Below are positions 1 through 10,427 of a stretch of 29,991 nucleotides of DNA, in pieces. Under the pieces are notes generated by a model, which was not told the DNA's origin, did no database searches, and worked only from the letters and a program-made list of their open reading frames with translations. The translations under genes and the position numbers were made by a program. Source of the stretch: Paramecium sonneborni (taxonomy: Eukaryota > Ciliophora > Oligohymenophorea > Peniculida > Parameciidae); NCBI GenBank assembly GCA_905182985.1, contig CAJJDN010000086.1, positions 42,541 through 72,531 on the forward strand. Direction: 5' to 3'. Position 1 is the stretch's first letter. Each line of letters opens with the position of its first letter.

Positions 1-524
1 TAATATTTATTAAATAAGCTTATAAAATAAAATTTTGTAAAAGATGATAATTTAGCTTTTATTGTTAAATTCAATACTCATTTCAGAAAGATTAATAAAT
101 AATTTTTGTTTTAATAAATAAAATAGATATACTAATTTTTTACAACTGATTTATATATAATAATTTTTGTTTTATAAATAAAGTTAATGAAATACATATT
201 TTTAAATATGATTAATTAACATTTAATACATAAATTTAAATTAATTAGTCTCGATTAATTTTTTTAAGTTGCTTGATGGTCTTACTGGTAAATCAATAGT
301 GAATGTGAGTTACTTTATATGAAAACTTATCTCATATACTGTATTGTTGATTCTTTCCGATACTTATATTACATCATTAATAGAACTACATCTGTATATC
401 TCAAGTGGCGATTTACTTTAGCTGATCCAATTTGAAATTAATCAATTTTATAGAATTAAGTAACATAATTATTTGTTTGTTGCAATAGATATTATAAATT
501 ATTAAATCAAATTATTTTAAAAAG
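1..524. other. AT-rich flank without a secure gene
   Basis: No gene can be defended here. Bases about 240-505 are slightly less AT-rich and stay open in more than one frame, but with TGA as the only stop AT-rich DNA gives long chance ORFs. A plus-strand reading near 320-530 contains a hydrophobic stretch (YTVLLILSDTYITSL) faintly like the core strand of a copine/VWA domain. Its upstream part is interrupted by TGA at about 319, so at most it is a relic. Confidence 0.4.
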
Positions 525-1304
525 TCAAATGATAAAGAATAACATAATGACCAAGAAAACAAATTCTTTTAAAATAGAAAATGAACAATAATTGCAACCA
601 TCTTTAGCAAATCCATTAACTTAACATTCTTAAGTGCATATGGCACATGATTCTTATCCTTCATATTTGATACATTCAATCAAATCGCTACTAGTAGAGA
701 TATCTAGAGTTGATTCTTCGTCTTATTATTTTGAAGATAAAAAAGAAGTAACATTTATCATTACTTTTCTCCATGCAATTTGAGCTATTATTTAGATAAT
801 AACTTTTCCTTTGTTTTCATTATTCACACTCATAATTTTTGCTTTCATATTTAAACCATCACCATGATACCAGACTGTTGGTTTGGTCAAATAAAAATTA
901 ACAGCTCTTTTATAAAAAGTCACAATTTATTCTATTACAAATATGTCATTTATATGGAGATCAGGAATTTCACTCAAATATTATTGACAGGTTATATCTG
1001 AGCACCATTTTATTACACTATTATCGTACAATTTAAGTTCACAAACAATTGGGTTTGGATAGAATTAAGCATTTATGGAATTTGTTACCGGAATTTAAGT
1101 CAAATTTTAATATTAGACAAAAGAATTAACATAGATAGTTAAATTATAAGATTCTAATTTTTCAGAAAGTAATTCAATTATAACTTCATTTGAAAATGTA
1201 TTATTCAAACTTTTTATTTATGCTTACTTTTTTGATCTACCAGTAACATAATATGCTTCAGTCTAAATTTGTTAAATTTCAATCCTACCAAAAATTTTAA
1301 ACAT
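525..1304 (-). CDS. Cys-rich protein with C-terminal membrane segment
   Basis: This is an uninterrupted ORF of 259 codons from ATG (1304) to TGA (527-525) with TAA/TAG read as Gln. I do not recognise the family. The first 190 residues look like a beta-rich ectodomain with several possible N-glycosylation sites (for example NLT, NVT). A short Cys cluster follows (motifs ESCAICTQEC and DGCNYC). The last 18 residues, starting FSILKEFVFLVIML, are hydrophobic and would anchor the protein in a membrane. There is no signal peptide at the chosen ATG, and the frame stays open upstream to about 1396 without another ATG, so an N-terminal exon may be missing. A 40-codon ORF at about 1478-1598 on the same strand (contains LLQKIINLLQRQG) could be such an exon, but I cannot place a joining intron. 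Confidence 0.6.
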
Positions 1305-1768
1305 TTATTTTAAATAAAAAATCTAATTTACTTAAATTTCTGGTTGATGATCAAGATAAGTGTCACAAATCTTATTATGATTAATAATGTTTCAAAATTT
1401 AATAATTATAAGGCTACTTATTTATAAAATATATCAAAAATATTATTGACATAGAAAGTATCATAAAAAACTCTACTTCAATTATTTAATTAATGCTATT
1501 TTAATTATTAAATAATTTTAGCTCCTTATCTTTGTAATAAATTTATAATTTTTTATAGTAAACCACTCAATGACTTATCATGATTTCCATTAAGCAATCA
1601 ATTAATACATAAATAATAGAAATACATTCTGGAAATAGATATAATATAATTTTAAGAGTTTGTTATTTCATTAATATCATAAGTATACATTAATAATACC
1701 GGTCAATTAATTATAAAAATTCATTTTTTATTAAATAATAATAATAAAATTTTATTTTTATATATTAA
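1305..1768. other. Intergenic, possible missed exon
   Basis: This is AT-rich sequence between two minus-strand genes. It holds a short minus-strand open stretch at about 1478-1598 (contains LLQKIINLLQRQG and IIQQLKQHQL). That may be an unlinked exon of the gene at 525-1304 or chance. No hairpin, RNA gene or clear promoter motif was seen. Confidence 0.4.
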
Positions 1769-4260
1769 TCACAATTCTTCGATGTATTCCTCTAAAATTT
1801 CTTCATAATAATCATCTTCTTTTTTATTAACATCAGTAATTTATGTATCATTATCTATATTATATTGGATGTTTCTTTAATCTAAAATTTCTTTTCCTGG
1901 ATAGAATTCAGTTATTTGATTGATTTTTTTTTTATTTTGTTAAGGAGATTAAAATTAATTTGTAATATTAAATTAAATCGAATTATCCTATGTGATTTAT
2001 TACATCATATCAGATGGTTTTTTTAAAGTAGCTTATGGTAGTATTGATTAGCTATATTAGAAAATATCACTATTGTTATAATTATGATTGTTAGGTTTTC
2101 TAGATTCAGAACTTTTTAGTTATTAATCATTATTTTTAAATTCTATTTTATCAAAATATATAAATACATGAGAAAGTTAAATATTGTTCACTTGTAATAA
2201 TGTTTTAAATTTAATTTGATATTTCAGGTGGTTTTATTAAATTTTTTGAATCATCTTTTTATTTTTCTATAGAGTTTAAATTATTGTTCTCAAGTACAGG
2301 ATTATTAAATTCTTCATCATCTGAATATGAAAATTTAATTGCTTTTTTTGGAATAAATCTAATGGTATCATGACTAAAATATGTTAAATTGTGAAGAGTA
2401 GCTTATAGATCACATTCTTATTATATTAATTTTCTTAAATAGTTAAAATTGATATATTCTACTTCATTTGAATATAAATAATTCATCATCAACATATAAT
2501 CTATTTGTTCATAAGTAAAACTAAATTTATTTTTTAATAGTAAAATCAGATCATCTTTGTTGTATATTTAATTTGTTATATTACTTTAAATCAATTTCTA
2601 ATTTAGTGCTTTACAAAAATAATTCTATTTCAAAATAGTCTAAAATGTCAACTAAATTAATAAAATTATCTAATACATATTCAGATTTTATTTTTGGATG
2701 ATTATAAAATTAATCAATAATCTCTCTAACTTCTTATGTGTCTTACCATTAGATTTAATTAGAAAATCCTTAATCCTCTCCAATAAAGTATCTACAAAGT
2801 ATTATTGAATCAGATTTCTAAAAGTTATATGGAGCATTCATAAAAATTTAAATAGCTTCCCCTAATTATATGAATTCTTTATTATGAAATGTAAAATGAA
2901 TTCTATCTTTAGTTAATTTTTAAGAAATTATTTTAAATTTTAATTATTAAAATAACTGTTCCAATTTATTTTTACTTATAGGCCTAGAATTAAGATCCCT
3001 ATTGATATCAGATATTTGATTTTCAGGAAATTAAGTCATTTAATCCCTATAAGTTGTAGGAGGAAAGAATGTTTTATTTTGTTATTAAGTAAGTGGAGAA
3101 TCAGAAGGTTTTGGAGAGTTTTTTTATTTTAGTAAATCCATAATATTGATGCGATCATTTAAATCTTATCTAAAGTATTATCATCTAAATTACATAATGA
3201 CATCTTTTTTGTAACATTAATCTTCTAAATTTTATTTTGATTTTTATAATTCCATTATTGTCTACTTAAATTCCTTTTCTTAATCTTTGATTTATTTCTA
3301 TAACAATTTTGATTTATTTTCATATAAAGATAATTCCCCTTTTAATGTATCCAACTATTTTAAAGTAGCACTTAATGATATACTAATATATTTACGACAA
3401 TTTCATTTCTAGAAATTCTCTTTTCTTTTATTAATAGATTTCATTTTCAGTAATTGTTTATTCTTCCAATTATTTTTTGTAATTAATTTTCTCAAAATTC
3501 AATTATTTCATTTCTTCCAACAATTTTGCATTATCATTAGACATTTTCTGATATTCTAATTTTAATTAATCATTTTATTTTGTTAACTGTTGAATTGAAT
3601 TCTCTTGTTGATGTACTGTAATTGTAAATTTAGATAGTTTTTCAATAACATTTGGATCATTGACTAAACTATAATAAATTATATATAATATTACTCTTAA
3701 TCAGTAATATTGAGAGCAGATGAAATCACTTATTTTAATTTGATAATTTCATTTTATTAATTATGAATCTCTCTTTATAATTCTGATAATTTAGTCAATT
3801 TAACAGACTTATATTGTTAATGTAAATCAGTTTATAATTCTTCAATTTAATTACGCTATTCCTTTACTTTAGCTTTTAAAATAGGTACAATGCTTCCTTC
3901 TCCATTTTAAACAACTCCAAGTGGATCACAACTTACTTAAAATTTATCTACTTTCTCTATTTTTACAATTTATTTCTAATTATGTAAATTTCATCAGTAC
4001 TTTTAATTAGGCTACAAAGGCTTTTAGTCTCGAATTTTCAAACTTTAACTCATTGTACTATTATTTCAATTATAAGTTTGCGAAATACAATTGCTCTTGA
4101 TCTTCAAAATATTCTTTAGGTGCAATCTATTATGGTGTTGGTTTTTAGGAATATATTAATTATGAACTCTGCTAGAACAATATTCTTACGTATTTATTCC
4201 TGATTCTTATCTCTCTTTTACAATTTTTGATATAATAGCACTTTATGGACGACGTTTCAT
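1769..4260 (-). CDS. Coiled-coil protein, about 770 aa, multi-intron
   Basis: The gene runs from ATG (4260-4258) to TGA (1771-1769). The first half is strongly coiled-coil: heptad-rich runs such as KVKEQRNQIEELQTDLHQQY, LLEEMKQLNFEKINYKKQLE and KLLQKQIKDQEKEFKQTI. The second half has a helical domain ending in an EF-hand-like segment (KDDLILLLKNKFSFTYEQI then YINFNYLRKL), followed by a Gln/Asn-rich acidic tail (EEILEEYIEEL). Introns that restore frame: 3976-4000, 3669-3694, 3170-3193, 2652-2676 and 2143-2167 (24-26 nt, GTA...TAG). Near the N-terminus a 50-nt interval (4172-4221) would join MKRRPQSAIISKI to the coiled-coil frame, long for this genome. Around 3383-3398 one further +1 shift is needed and only a 13- or 16-nt gap fits. 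I infer a cytoskeletal or basal-body structural role from coiled-coil content alone. Confidence 0.72.
2143..2167 (-). other. Tiny intron, 25 nt
   Basis: GTATTTATATATTTTG...AATAG. Removing it skips an in-frame TGA and continues the Gln-rich tail of the coiled-coil protein. It represents the intron class used in this window. Confidence 0.8.
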
Positions 4261-4686
4261 ATTTTGATGATTTTATTTTTTATAAGTTTTATACAATTCA
4301 TAATATAATATCAGGCAAATATTTTTTTATAAAAAAGGATTTACTGTTAATCAAATTTCGTTGATTATTATTAAAATTAAAAACATATAAATCAAATTAC
4401 TTGATTTTAGTTAAGAATCTTAGAAAATATATCTAACTAATCATTTTAATAATTATAAAATGGAATATAATATAAATCATTAGTTGAATTTGTTAATTTA
4501 TTATAACATATATATTATATGAAATTTATATGAAATTTAAGATATTATAAATAAAAATAAAGAATTCAGAATTTTCTTTTTTTTTTGTAAATAATTATTT
4601 TTTTCTGAAATAAAGTTAAGAATTGATTTAAACAAAAATTAGTTACCAATAAAATTTGTCCATTTGGTAAGCATTAAATTTCTTTA
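4261..4686. other. Divergent intergenic region, AT-rich
   Basis: This interval lies between the start of the coiled-coil gene on the minus strand and the short plus-strand gene. It contains a small direct repeat near 4518-4540 (atgaaattt repeated) and poly-T/poly-A runs. No gene or RNA was recognised. It presumably holds the promoters of both flanking genes. Confidence 0.5.
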
Positions 4687-5065
4687 ATGGATAATAAAAG
4701 CATTAATTTGAAATAAAATTCATAGAAATGTAATCCTTTAAAAGAAATATTTTAAATAGGAGGAGTTATTGAAGTTAAATTTTGAATAAGTAGAGAAATT
4801 GTTAGAGAATAAAAAATATAATATTGAAGATTAAATATCACTTTTTGCTTATTCCAATATATTTTAAGTTAAGTATATTCAAACCTATTGTGAATCAACA
4901 AATAATGTTACAAAAAGTATTTATATAAAAATATATTGTTAATTTAATTAATATGAATATACTCTTTAATAACTTCCCTGTTGGAAAGCAGGGAGATTAC
5001 CAGATTATTTATTACTTTTTATTGAAGGTTTTTTAGAAGATTTAAATAGTTACTTATATAGATGA
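4687..5065 (+). pseudogene. Short gene with an apparent frameshift
   Basis: From ATG at 4687 the frame reads MDNKSINLKQNSQKCNPLK and on to GGVIEVKF, then meets TGA at about 4783. One frame over, an ORF open from 4712 continues sensibly with FEQVEKLLENKKYNIEDQ, LFAYSNIFQVKYIQTY, LPCWKAGRLPDYLLLF and IEGFLEDLNSYLYR, ending at TGA (5063-5065). The two readings meet near 4775-4785 beside a T run. The sequence looks like one protein of about 125 aa broken by a single-base indel, or joined by an intron I cannot identify (the GTA...TAG interval 4730-4759 does not fix the frame). The family is not recognised. It could be a real gene with an assembly error rather than a pseudogene. It converges on the membrane-protein gene, with 139 bp between stops. 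Confidence 0.5.
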
Positions 5066-5204
5066 AACCCTTATTTTTTCAAAAGGGTGTAAGAATCTAA
5101 TAATTAATGTTGAGAAAAAATGAAATTCTATTTATATATTTCTCCATAATAAAAGTATAATTTGAGTAAATTTATTATAAATAAATATTGTATTTATATC
5201 TTAA

Positions 5205-6502
5205 TCAATATTAAGGATGACTTTGGATTTATAGGTTATTTTAATATTATTATAATAACTCCTATTATTATAACTTTTTCTTTTTAGATGAAAATTTACA
5301 TGCTCCTACAATCAAACCTATTAAAGATATACAAGCAATGATTATTGGTGCTAAGATATGAACCAATAATGTATCTGGAAATATTATATAACTTTAATAG
5401 ACTTAGAATTTTTCAAAAGGAATAGACTATTTAATATAGCCATGATCAACTATTGCAGTAACTCTTACATTATACCATCCAGATTCTTAATTAGGAAAAT
5501 TTATCTCTATTTCTTATTTTCCATAATTTTGATTTTAAGTAAATATACTAAAGTCAGAATGATAAATTGATCCATATTAAGTATAGAGAGATTAATCACC
5601 TTAAATACAAGGTAAATAGTTTCCCTCATAATTATCATTACTCACAACAATGTGGAATTCCACATTTTCACTTTTCAATACTTAAATAGTTGGTACTTAA
5701 AGACGTATTTTCTATGAAGATACAGATCCCATCACATAGTAATATTTATTAGCATATTCCTTGATATTATTGAAATCAACGTATGAAGCAATTTAATACT
5801 AATAAAATAAAACAATAATTTACTTTGATAAAAACATCAGGTGTAGAATAGGAACTTTAAGATAATCTGTAATAATAATAATAATCTCCTTGCTAAGTTT
5901 ATACTACATCATAAAATGCATTTTTGTATGACATTTCAGATAAATTATGATAAAGATAATTTGAATCATATCCTTTTACTGTAAGATGACTGTTTGAATT
6001 TGAACACTTTATTATCTCCATATAGATTTATTAAGGACTATAAATTGTAATTTTAAATTCATTATCAACATAAAAAAGAGACTTTAAATCAGCTTAGTTT
6101 TATTATAAAGTAATTTATGGAACATAAATATTATCTGATAGAAAATTGAATTTTGCAATCTCTTTGTAGTAGTAAGCATCATATACTGAGATAACAATTT
6201 CATTTTGATTAAAATCATTAGAGACTGAAAGTGTAAAATTTGTGTCTGAACACTAAAAAGCTCTTCGTTACTCTGGAGATACTTCAAGATCCTAATAACC
6301 ATAAGACCTCCAAGCATCATAAGTAAGATTCTAAAATAAATCTAATCTTTACATCACATCTCAAACTTAGTTAACTTATAGCGTAATTTGTTTTGAATTT
6401 CAGAGTTGTATTATAAATTTCTCCTGAATTCAATAAAAAAGAAAAAGAATTACGACTCTCAACTATCGCTATTCCCAAAATGACTAAATATATAAATTTC
6501 AT
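5205..6502 (-). CDS. Type I membrane protein with Gln-rich cytoplasmic tail
   Basis: ATG at 6502 to TGA (5207-5205), with introns 6331-6352 (22 nt) and 5799-5823 (25 nt); the spliced length is exactly 417 codons (416 aa). The N-terminus (KFIYLVILGIAIVES) is a signal peptide. A lumenal/extracellular region of about 345 residues is rich in Tyr, Asn and Ser with several N-X-S/T sites. Near the C-terminus HILAPIIIACISLIGLIVGA is a single membrane helix, followed by a basic stop-transfer stretch (SSKKKKL) and a short Gln-rich tail ending SHPQY. I do not recognise a catalytic or ligand-binding family; a ciliate surface or endomembrane protein is the safest description. It is divergent from the paralogue pair at 7015. 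Confidence 0.78.
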
Positions 6503-7014
6503 TATGCTTTATTATTAATATTTTTTCAACTATAAGTATTTAAAATCAAAAATTATTTATACAATATGGATGAAAATTTTCCATTTTATTTTCTATATGA
6601 ATACCTTTTCCCTACTCAACTTTTTTACTTAAAACATTTTTATATTAATTTTTTTATCACAATCTTATACAAATCCATGTATACCATAATGAAAGAGAGA
6701 TTTCAATTTAAAATAAAATTAAAAACTAAAAATATTTGGAAGTTGATTTTCATTCAATGTTTGTATGAGTAAAAGATAATTTTTACAAAATGATTAAATG
6801 AATGGAAATTAAATAGACAAACCCTCTAAAATGGTAAGTATTTAAGTAATAAAAGTATTATTACACAGTTGTAACTATCATATTTAATGTTAGAACTTTA
6901 ACAATAAAATGTATAAAAATTTAATACAAAAATTATTAATCATATATTTTAATTTTCCTAATAGAAAAACATTTGTTGTATAAATTCTAATAACCATAAT
7001 TTTAATTTAAAAAA
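6503..7014. promoter_or_regulatory. Shared divergent promoter interval
   Basis: These 512 bp separate two divergently transcribed genes and must hold both promoters. A plus-strand ORF from 6566 to TGA at 6791-6793 (75 codons) is present. It is dominated by Phe, Tyr, Ile and Lys as expected for chance AT-rich sequence and uses TAA/TAG-Gln only once, unlike the real genes, so I do not call it. No other motif is distinct. Confidence 0.4.
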
Positions 7015-7503
7015 ATGATTTCTTTTGAAGATGTACCTTAAACCAACTCTTTAGGTGAGTTACAAAAAGAAAACCCAAGTTTATAAAAGATCTAATCTAA
7101 AAATAAGAAATTTTGTAAATCATCAATTGAAATGCAATTGCCAATAGCAAAATAAACGATGAAAGAGAAGAAATTAAAGAATTTTCCTAAATTAATAGGA
7201 AATAATTTTTGTAAATTTGCTACTCAAAATCTAAAAAGATTTCCTAAAGGAATACAATAATTAATAAAAAAAAAGAATTAACCTTAACAAGTAGGATTCA
7301 AAATTTCAGATTTAAGAAATGCATGTCAATATGATGAGGAATCTAGGAGATTGTTTCAAATTTATTTCAAAAATTAATTGTTATTAGATCTAATCTTTAG
7401 TTCTAAAATTAATGATCCTTTCCCCTATATTCCCGGAATATGTAATTATTATGCTGCTAGTTTTGTACCTGATAAAATGGTTAGTAGCTATATTACCTAA
7501 TGA
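7015..7503 (+). CDS. Unknown protein, member 1 of a tandem paralogue pair
   Basis: Intronless ORF of 162 aa from ATG (7015) to TGA (7501-7503). Family not recognised. It is basic and Lys-rich. Two segments are shared with the next gene: a central block (NFPKLIGNNFCKF, then RFPKGIQQLIKKK here; NFPKMIGNNIVKW and IPKGLKKLIELR there) and a C-terminal block (LDLIFSSKINDPFPYIPGI, then NYYAAS). The C-terminal block, with DPF-x-YIPGI-x-NYY, is the best conserved part and is the likely functional core. The downstream paralogue starts 115 bp later on the same strand. No membrane segment or signal peptide is visible. Confidence 0.75.
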
Positions 7504-7618
7504 AAATTATTATTTTTTTTTTTATAAAATAATCTCAAACTTTTTAAAAATAATAGAATTAGAGATGTTTAAATTCATGATCAATTTAATTAAAGGTTAT
7601 TATCAATTTGTATTGTAA

Positions 7619-8155
7619 ATGATCCCCCATAATTTTGAACTGTTCAACCAGGATTCTTGCATTAATGAATATTAATAAGAATAAGATAATTTTGATGATG
7701 TTGAGCAATTATTGCCTAGTAATTCATTTCAAATATAACCAACCTCAATGACAAAGTTTGAGACGATCAAAATAAAAGAAGAAGACATCAATTATAAGAA
7801 CTTCCCTAAAATGATTGGAAACAATATAGTTAAATGGATTAAAAAATAAAAATATAGTTCCAAAAATTAGATCATTCCTAAGGGACTAAAAAAATTGATA
7901 GAATTAAGAGATAGGGAAAAATAATCCAAAATAAAAATAAAAGATTTAAGAGATTCAATAATAGCTGAGGAAGAATCTTAAATTATATTTAAAGAATATA
8001 TAGCTGACCAGCTATATCTAGATTTAATATTTAGTAATAAAGTTGCTGATCCTTTTTCTTATATCCCTGGAATTAGTAATTATTACTCTGCTGCTGAAGA
8101 ACCATAAAAAATGAAAGGAAATTACATGATGAAAAAAGAATTCATCAATTTATGA
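7619..8155 (+). CDS. Unknown protein, member 2 of a tandem paralogue pair
   Basis: Intronless ORF of 178 aa, ATG 7619 to TGA 8153-8155. It has the same two conserved blocks as the gene at 7015 (NFPKMIGNNIVKWIKKQ; LDLIFSNKVADPFSYIPGI; NYYSAAEEP). The N-terminus is different: acidic and Gln-rich (QQEQDNFDDVEQLLP). A short basic C-terminal extension ends MMKKEFINL. The pair is an old tandem duplication: N-termini have diverged freely while the DPF/YIPGI core is kept. Function unknown. Confidence 0.75.
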
Positions 8156-8437
8156 TTACTATTATTAATAATATTTTTATCCTTATTCCTTCTATAAATA
8201 TATGTATTTTTTGTGTTAGTTTGGAATTGAAATTTTTTGTATATATTATTTTAATTTTATAAATTAGTTCATTTTTTAATGAATCATTATTACACAATCC
8301 ATAAATACTATATAATTTACTTTTGCATTAATTTAAAATTTTATTAAAGATACTAATACGAACTATGTAATTATATGATTATGTAATATTTTTGTCAAAA
8401 AAAGACTATATATATTATTTCTTTGTTTAAGGTAGTA
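8156..8437. other. Intergenic, AT-rich
   Basis: Nothing recognisable. It is the downstream region of the paralogue pair and upstream region of the doubtful small ORF at 8438. Confidence 0.4.
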
Positions 8438-8761
8438 ATGCAAAACTTTCTTCATTCTATTGAAAATGATGCAATAATTTAATTATAAGAAGTAAATCAA
8501 TAAAAATATTAAATTTTGTAGATTATCTTGTTATTAATTGAATATGATTGCCAAGGGTTGGTGAGGTTAATGGAATAACTTTTTTATTATTTTTCTATCT
8601 TTAATCTTATTATCAAATTAAAATAAACAAAAGACTTAAATACTTCTATTTAATTTGTCTAAGACCTTTTTATCAAATTAATTGTAAGAGAAAAGAAGTA
8701 AAAAAATTAACATATGATTTATTTACTGTAATAAATACTTTGTTCTTCAATTTCTAATTGA
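8438..8761 (+). CDS. Possible small helical protein
   Basis: ORF of 107 codons from ATG 8438 to TGA 8759-8761 with frequent TAA/TAG-Gln codons. It begins MQNFLHSIENDAIIQLQEV and continues with Leu/Ile-rich helices (QILQIILLLIEYDCQGLV, FVQDLFIKLIVREKK). The helix-like periodicity and Gln codons resemble the real genes, but the length is within reach of a chance ORF here and I recognise no family. It could be a fragment of a larger armadillo/HEAT-like protein. Confidence 0.4.
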
Positions 8762-9141
8762 TCAACTTGTGTATTTTTAAATTTGAACTTCACATAAAAA
8801 AAAGGTAAATTTAAAAATTAAGACTATACAACAGTTTTAGATAATTTTTATGACATATCATTATTAAAAACCCCTCAAAAGATATAGATGGGAAAGAGTA
8901 ATTAATGATTATATGAAGTAACACAAAATTTATAATCATTAATTACAGTTTGATTGATTTGAACAAATTTTAGTAAAAAGGATTAAAATGATTAGTTTTA
9001 TTCATGCTTTTTATATTGATCTTGGACAAGAAAATAATAATTGAACATAAAAGTGTTCAAATATTTTTTATTAACTTTTAATATTTATAATGAAGTTATC
9101 AATTTATGTATTTTTATATTATTATGTATTATTGATTTGAA
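8762..9141. other. Intergenic, contains a perfect hairpin
   Basis: No gene was found in these 380 bp. The one distinct element is the 16-bp inverted repeat at 8898-8946 (listed separately). The region lies downstream of the centrin gene (minus strand) and of the doubtful ORF (plus strand). Confidence 0.5.
8898..8946. repeat. Perfect 16-bp inverted repeat, 17-nt loop
   Basis: Left arm 8898-8913 (gtaattaatgattata) is the exact reverse complement of right arm 8931-8946 (tataatcattaattac), with a 17-nt spacer. It is about 195 bp beyond the centrin stop codon. It could form a transcript hairpin or a palindromic binding site. AT-rich DNA makes short palindromes common, but 16 of 16 paired bases is longer than usual. 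Confidence 0.7.
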
Positions 9142-9747
9142 TCATGCAAATGTCTTTTTGGTCATAATATTATAGAAATCTTCAAATGTCACTTAAGCAT
9201 CAGCATCAGAATCAGCTCTATCAATCATTTCTTATAATTCGGAGTCATCCATTGTTTCTCCTAATTCTTTTGCTACTTTTCTGAGATCCTTCAAAGTGAT
9301 AACACCAGATCTTTCTGAATCAAAAAGATTGAAGACTTTCTAATGAAAAGTATTATTATTTTAGATACTTGAATGTCAGCTCTAGAATCTCTTTCACTAA
9401 TTCTTGCTGTCATTAATTTCAAAAATTCAGCAAAATCTATTTGTCCACTTCCATCTGTATCCAAATCGCTAATCATTTAATAAATTGTTTGGTTTTTGGC
9501 TTCAAATCCTAATGATGTCATTGCAGCCTTTAATTCCTTTGGATCAATTGTTTATGTACTAATATTATCTAAATAATACATACCCATCTGTATCAAATAA
9601 GTCAAAAGCTTCTTTTATTTCCAAAACTTCTTCTTCAGTCAATCCTGGTTTCACAAATTCAGCAGGGTTGAATTTTCCTGCTTAATTTTTTTGAGCTGGT
9701 GGAGCTTATTATTGTTAAGGTGGTGGTTATTGACCTCTTCTTGCCAT
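9142..9747 (-). CDS. Centrin (EF-hand protein of basal bodies)
   Basis: ATG (9747-9745) to TGA (9144-9142) with introns 9559-9583 (25 nt) and 9340-9368 (29 nt), giving 183 aa. After a Gln/Pro-rich N-terminus come four EF-hands: loop 1 residues 52-63 (DTDGTQTIDPKE), loop 2 at 88-99 ([12 protein letters not shown]), loop 3 at 125-136 ([12 protein letters not shown]) and loop 4 at 161-172 (DSDADAQVTFED). Loops 1 and 2 have the full canonical ligands with Glu at position 12. Loops 3 and 4 end in Asp and lack some ligands, so they should bind calcium weakly or with altered geometry. The linker [16 protein letters not shown] and the order of hands are typical of centrins, which build basal bodies and the contractile infraciliary lattice of ciliates. 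The C-terminus ends MTKKTFA rather than a classic aromatic-Tyr end. Confident family call. Confidence 0.93.
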
Positions 9748-10427
9748 TATTAAAATAAAAAATAATTAATAAAAAAAAGATATTAATCTTCCTTATATAT
9801 AATCAAAAAAGAGCTATATTATAGGCTATTTTATTTATTTAATTTATTCTCCATCTAAAAAATTCATTAAAGAATCTAATAACCACCTAAATAACACATT
9901 ATTTTATTTCTTATTTTAAGAACAACAAAGAACTTATATCTTTATTAAATTTATAAGGTTTTATAGTTATGAAATAACTTTATTTCCCTATTACTTACTC
10001 ATTTTTCATAATTTAAATGAATATGCGAAAAATTACATATAAAAAAAAATATAAAAGAAAACCACAGATATATCTATAATATTTTTTATACCTATATCTC
10101 TATTTAAGGTGTTTTACTTTCTCATATATATATATATTAAAAAATATAATTAATTTAATATATCTTAATCTTAGATGAGATTACATTAAAATAAGACATA
10201 CATGATACTAATAAAATCTAAATTATATTAAAGTTATTTTCGGAATATAAAAATTCCTTATAGTAATGTGATTCTTTTCAAATTATTTTATTAGGTTGAT
10301 TTTATTTAATAAAATAAAATTTATTTTTATACATATTTATAAACTATCTTATATTTTTTATATGAATGAATAAATAAATATTAATTATTTTATTTTGTTA
10401 AATATAAGCATCATTTTATCATTTTGC
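9748..10427. promoter_or_regulatory. Centrin upstream region and kinase downstream region
   Basis: 680 bp with no convincing ORF. It carries the centrin promoter near 9750-9850 (a TATATATA run at about 9795-9801), the 3' flank of the kinase gene, and a short (TA)n run near 10125-10137. Nothing else recognised. Confidence 0.4.

Noticed and set aside
4971..5094. Two small hairpins (ccctg...caggg and accctt...aagggt) suggesting a structured RNA
   Set aside because: They fall in or next to a reading frame that looks coding, and match no RNA family I know; stems are only 5-6 bp.
6566..6793. Plus-strand ORF of 75 codons starting MDENFPFYF
   Set aside because: Composition is what AT-rich noncoding DNA gives, with almost no TAA/TAG-Gln; it lies in a divergent promoter interval.
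7412..7618. Plus-strand ORF of 68 codons starting MILSPIFPEY
   Set aside because: Out of frame with, and overlapping, the paralogue gene at 7015-7503, whose conserved YIPGI block lies in the other frame.
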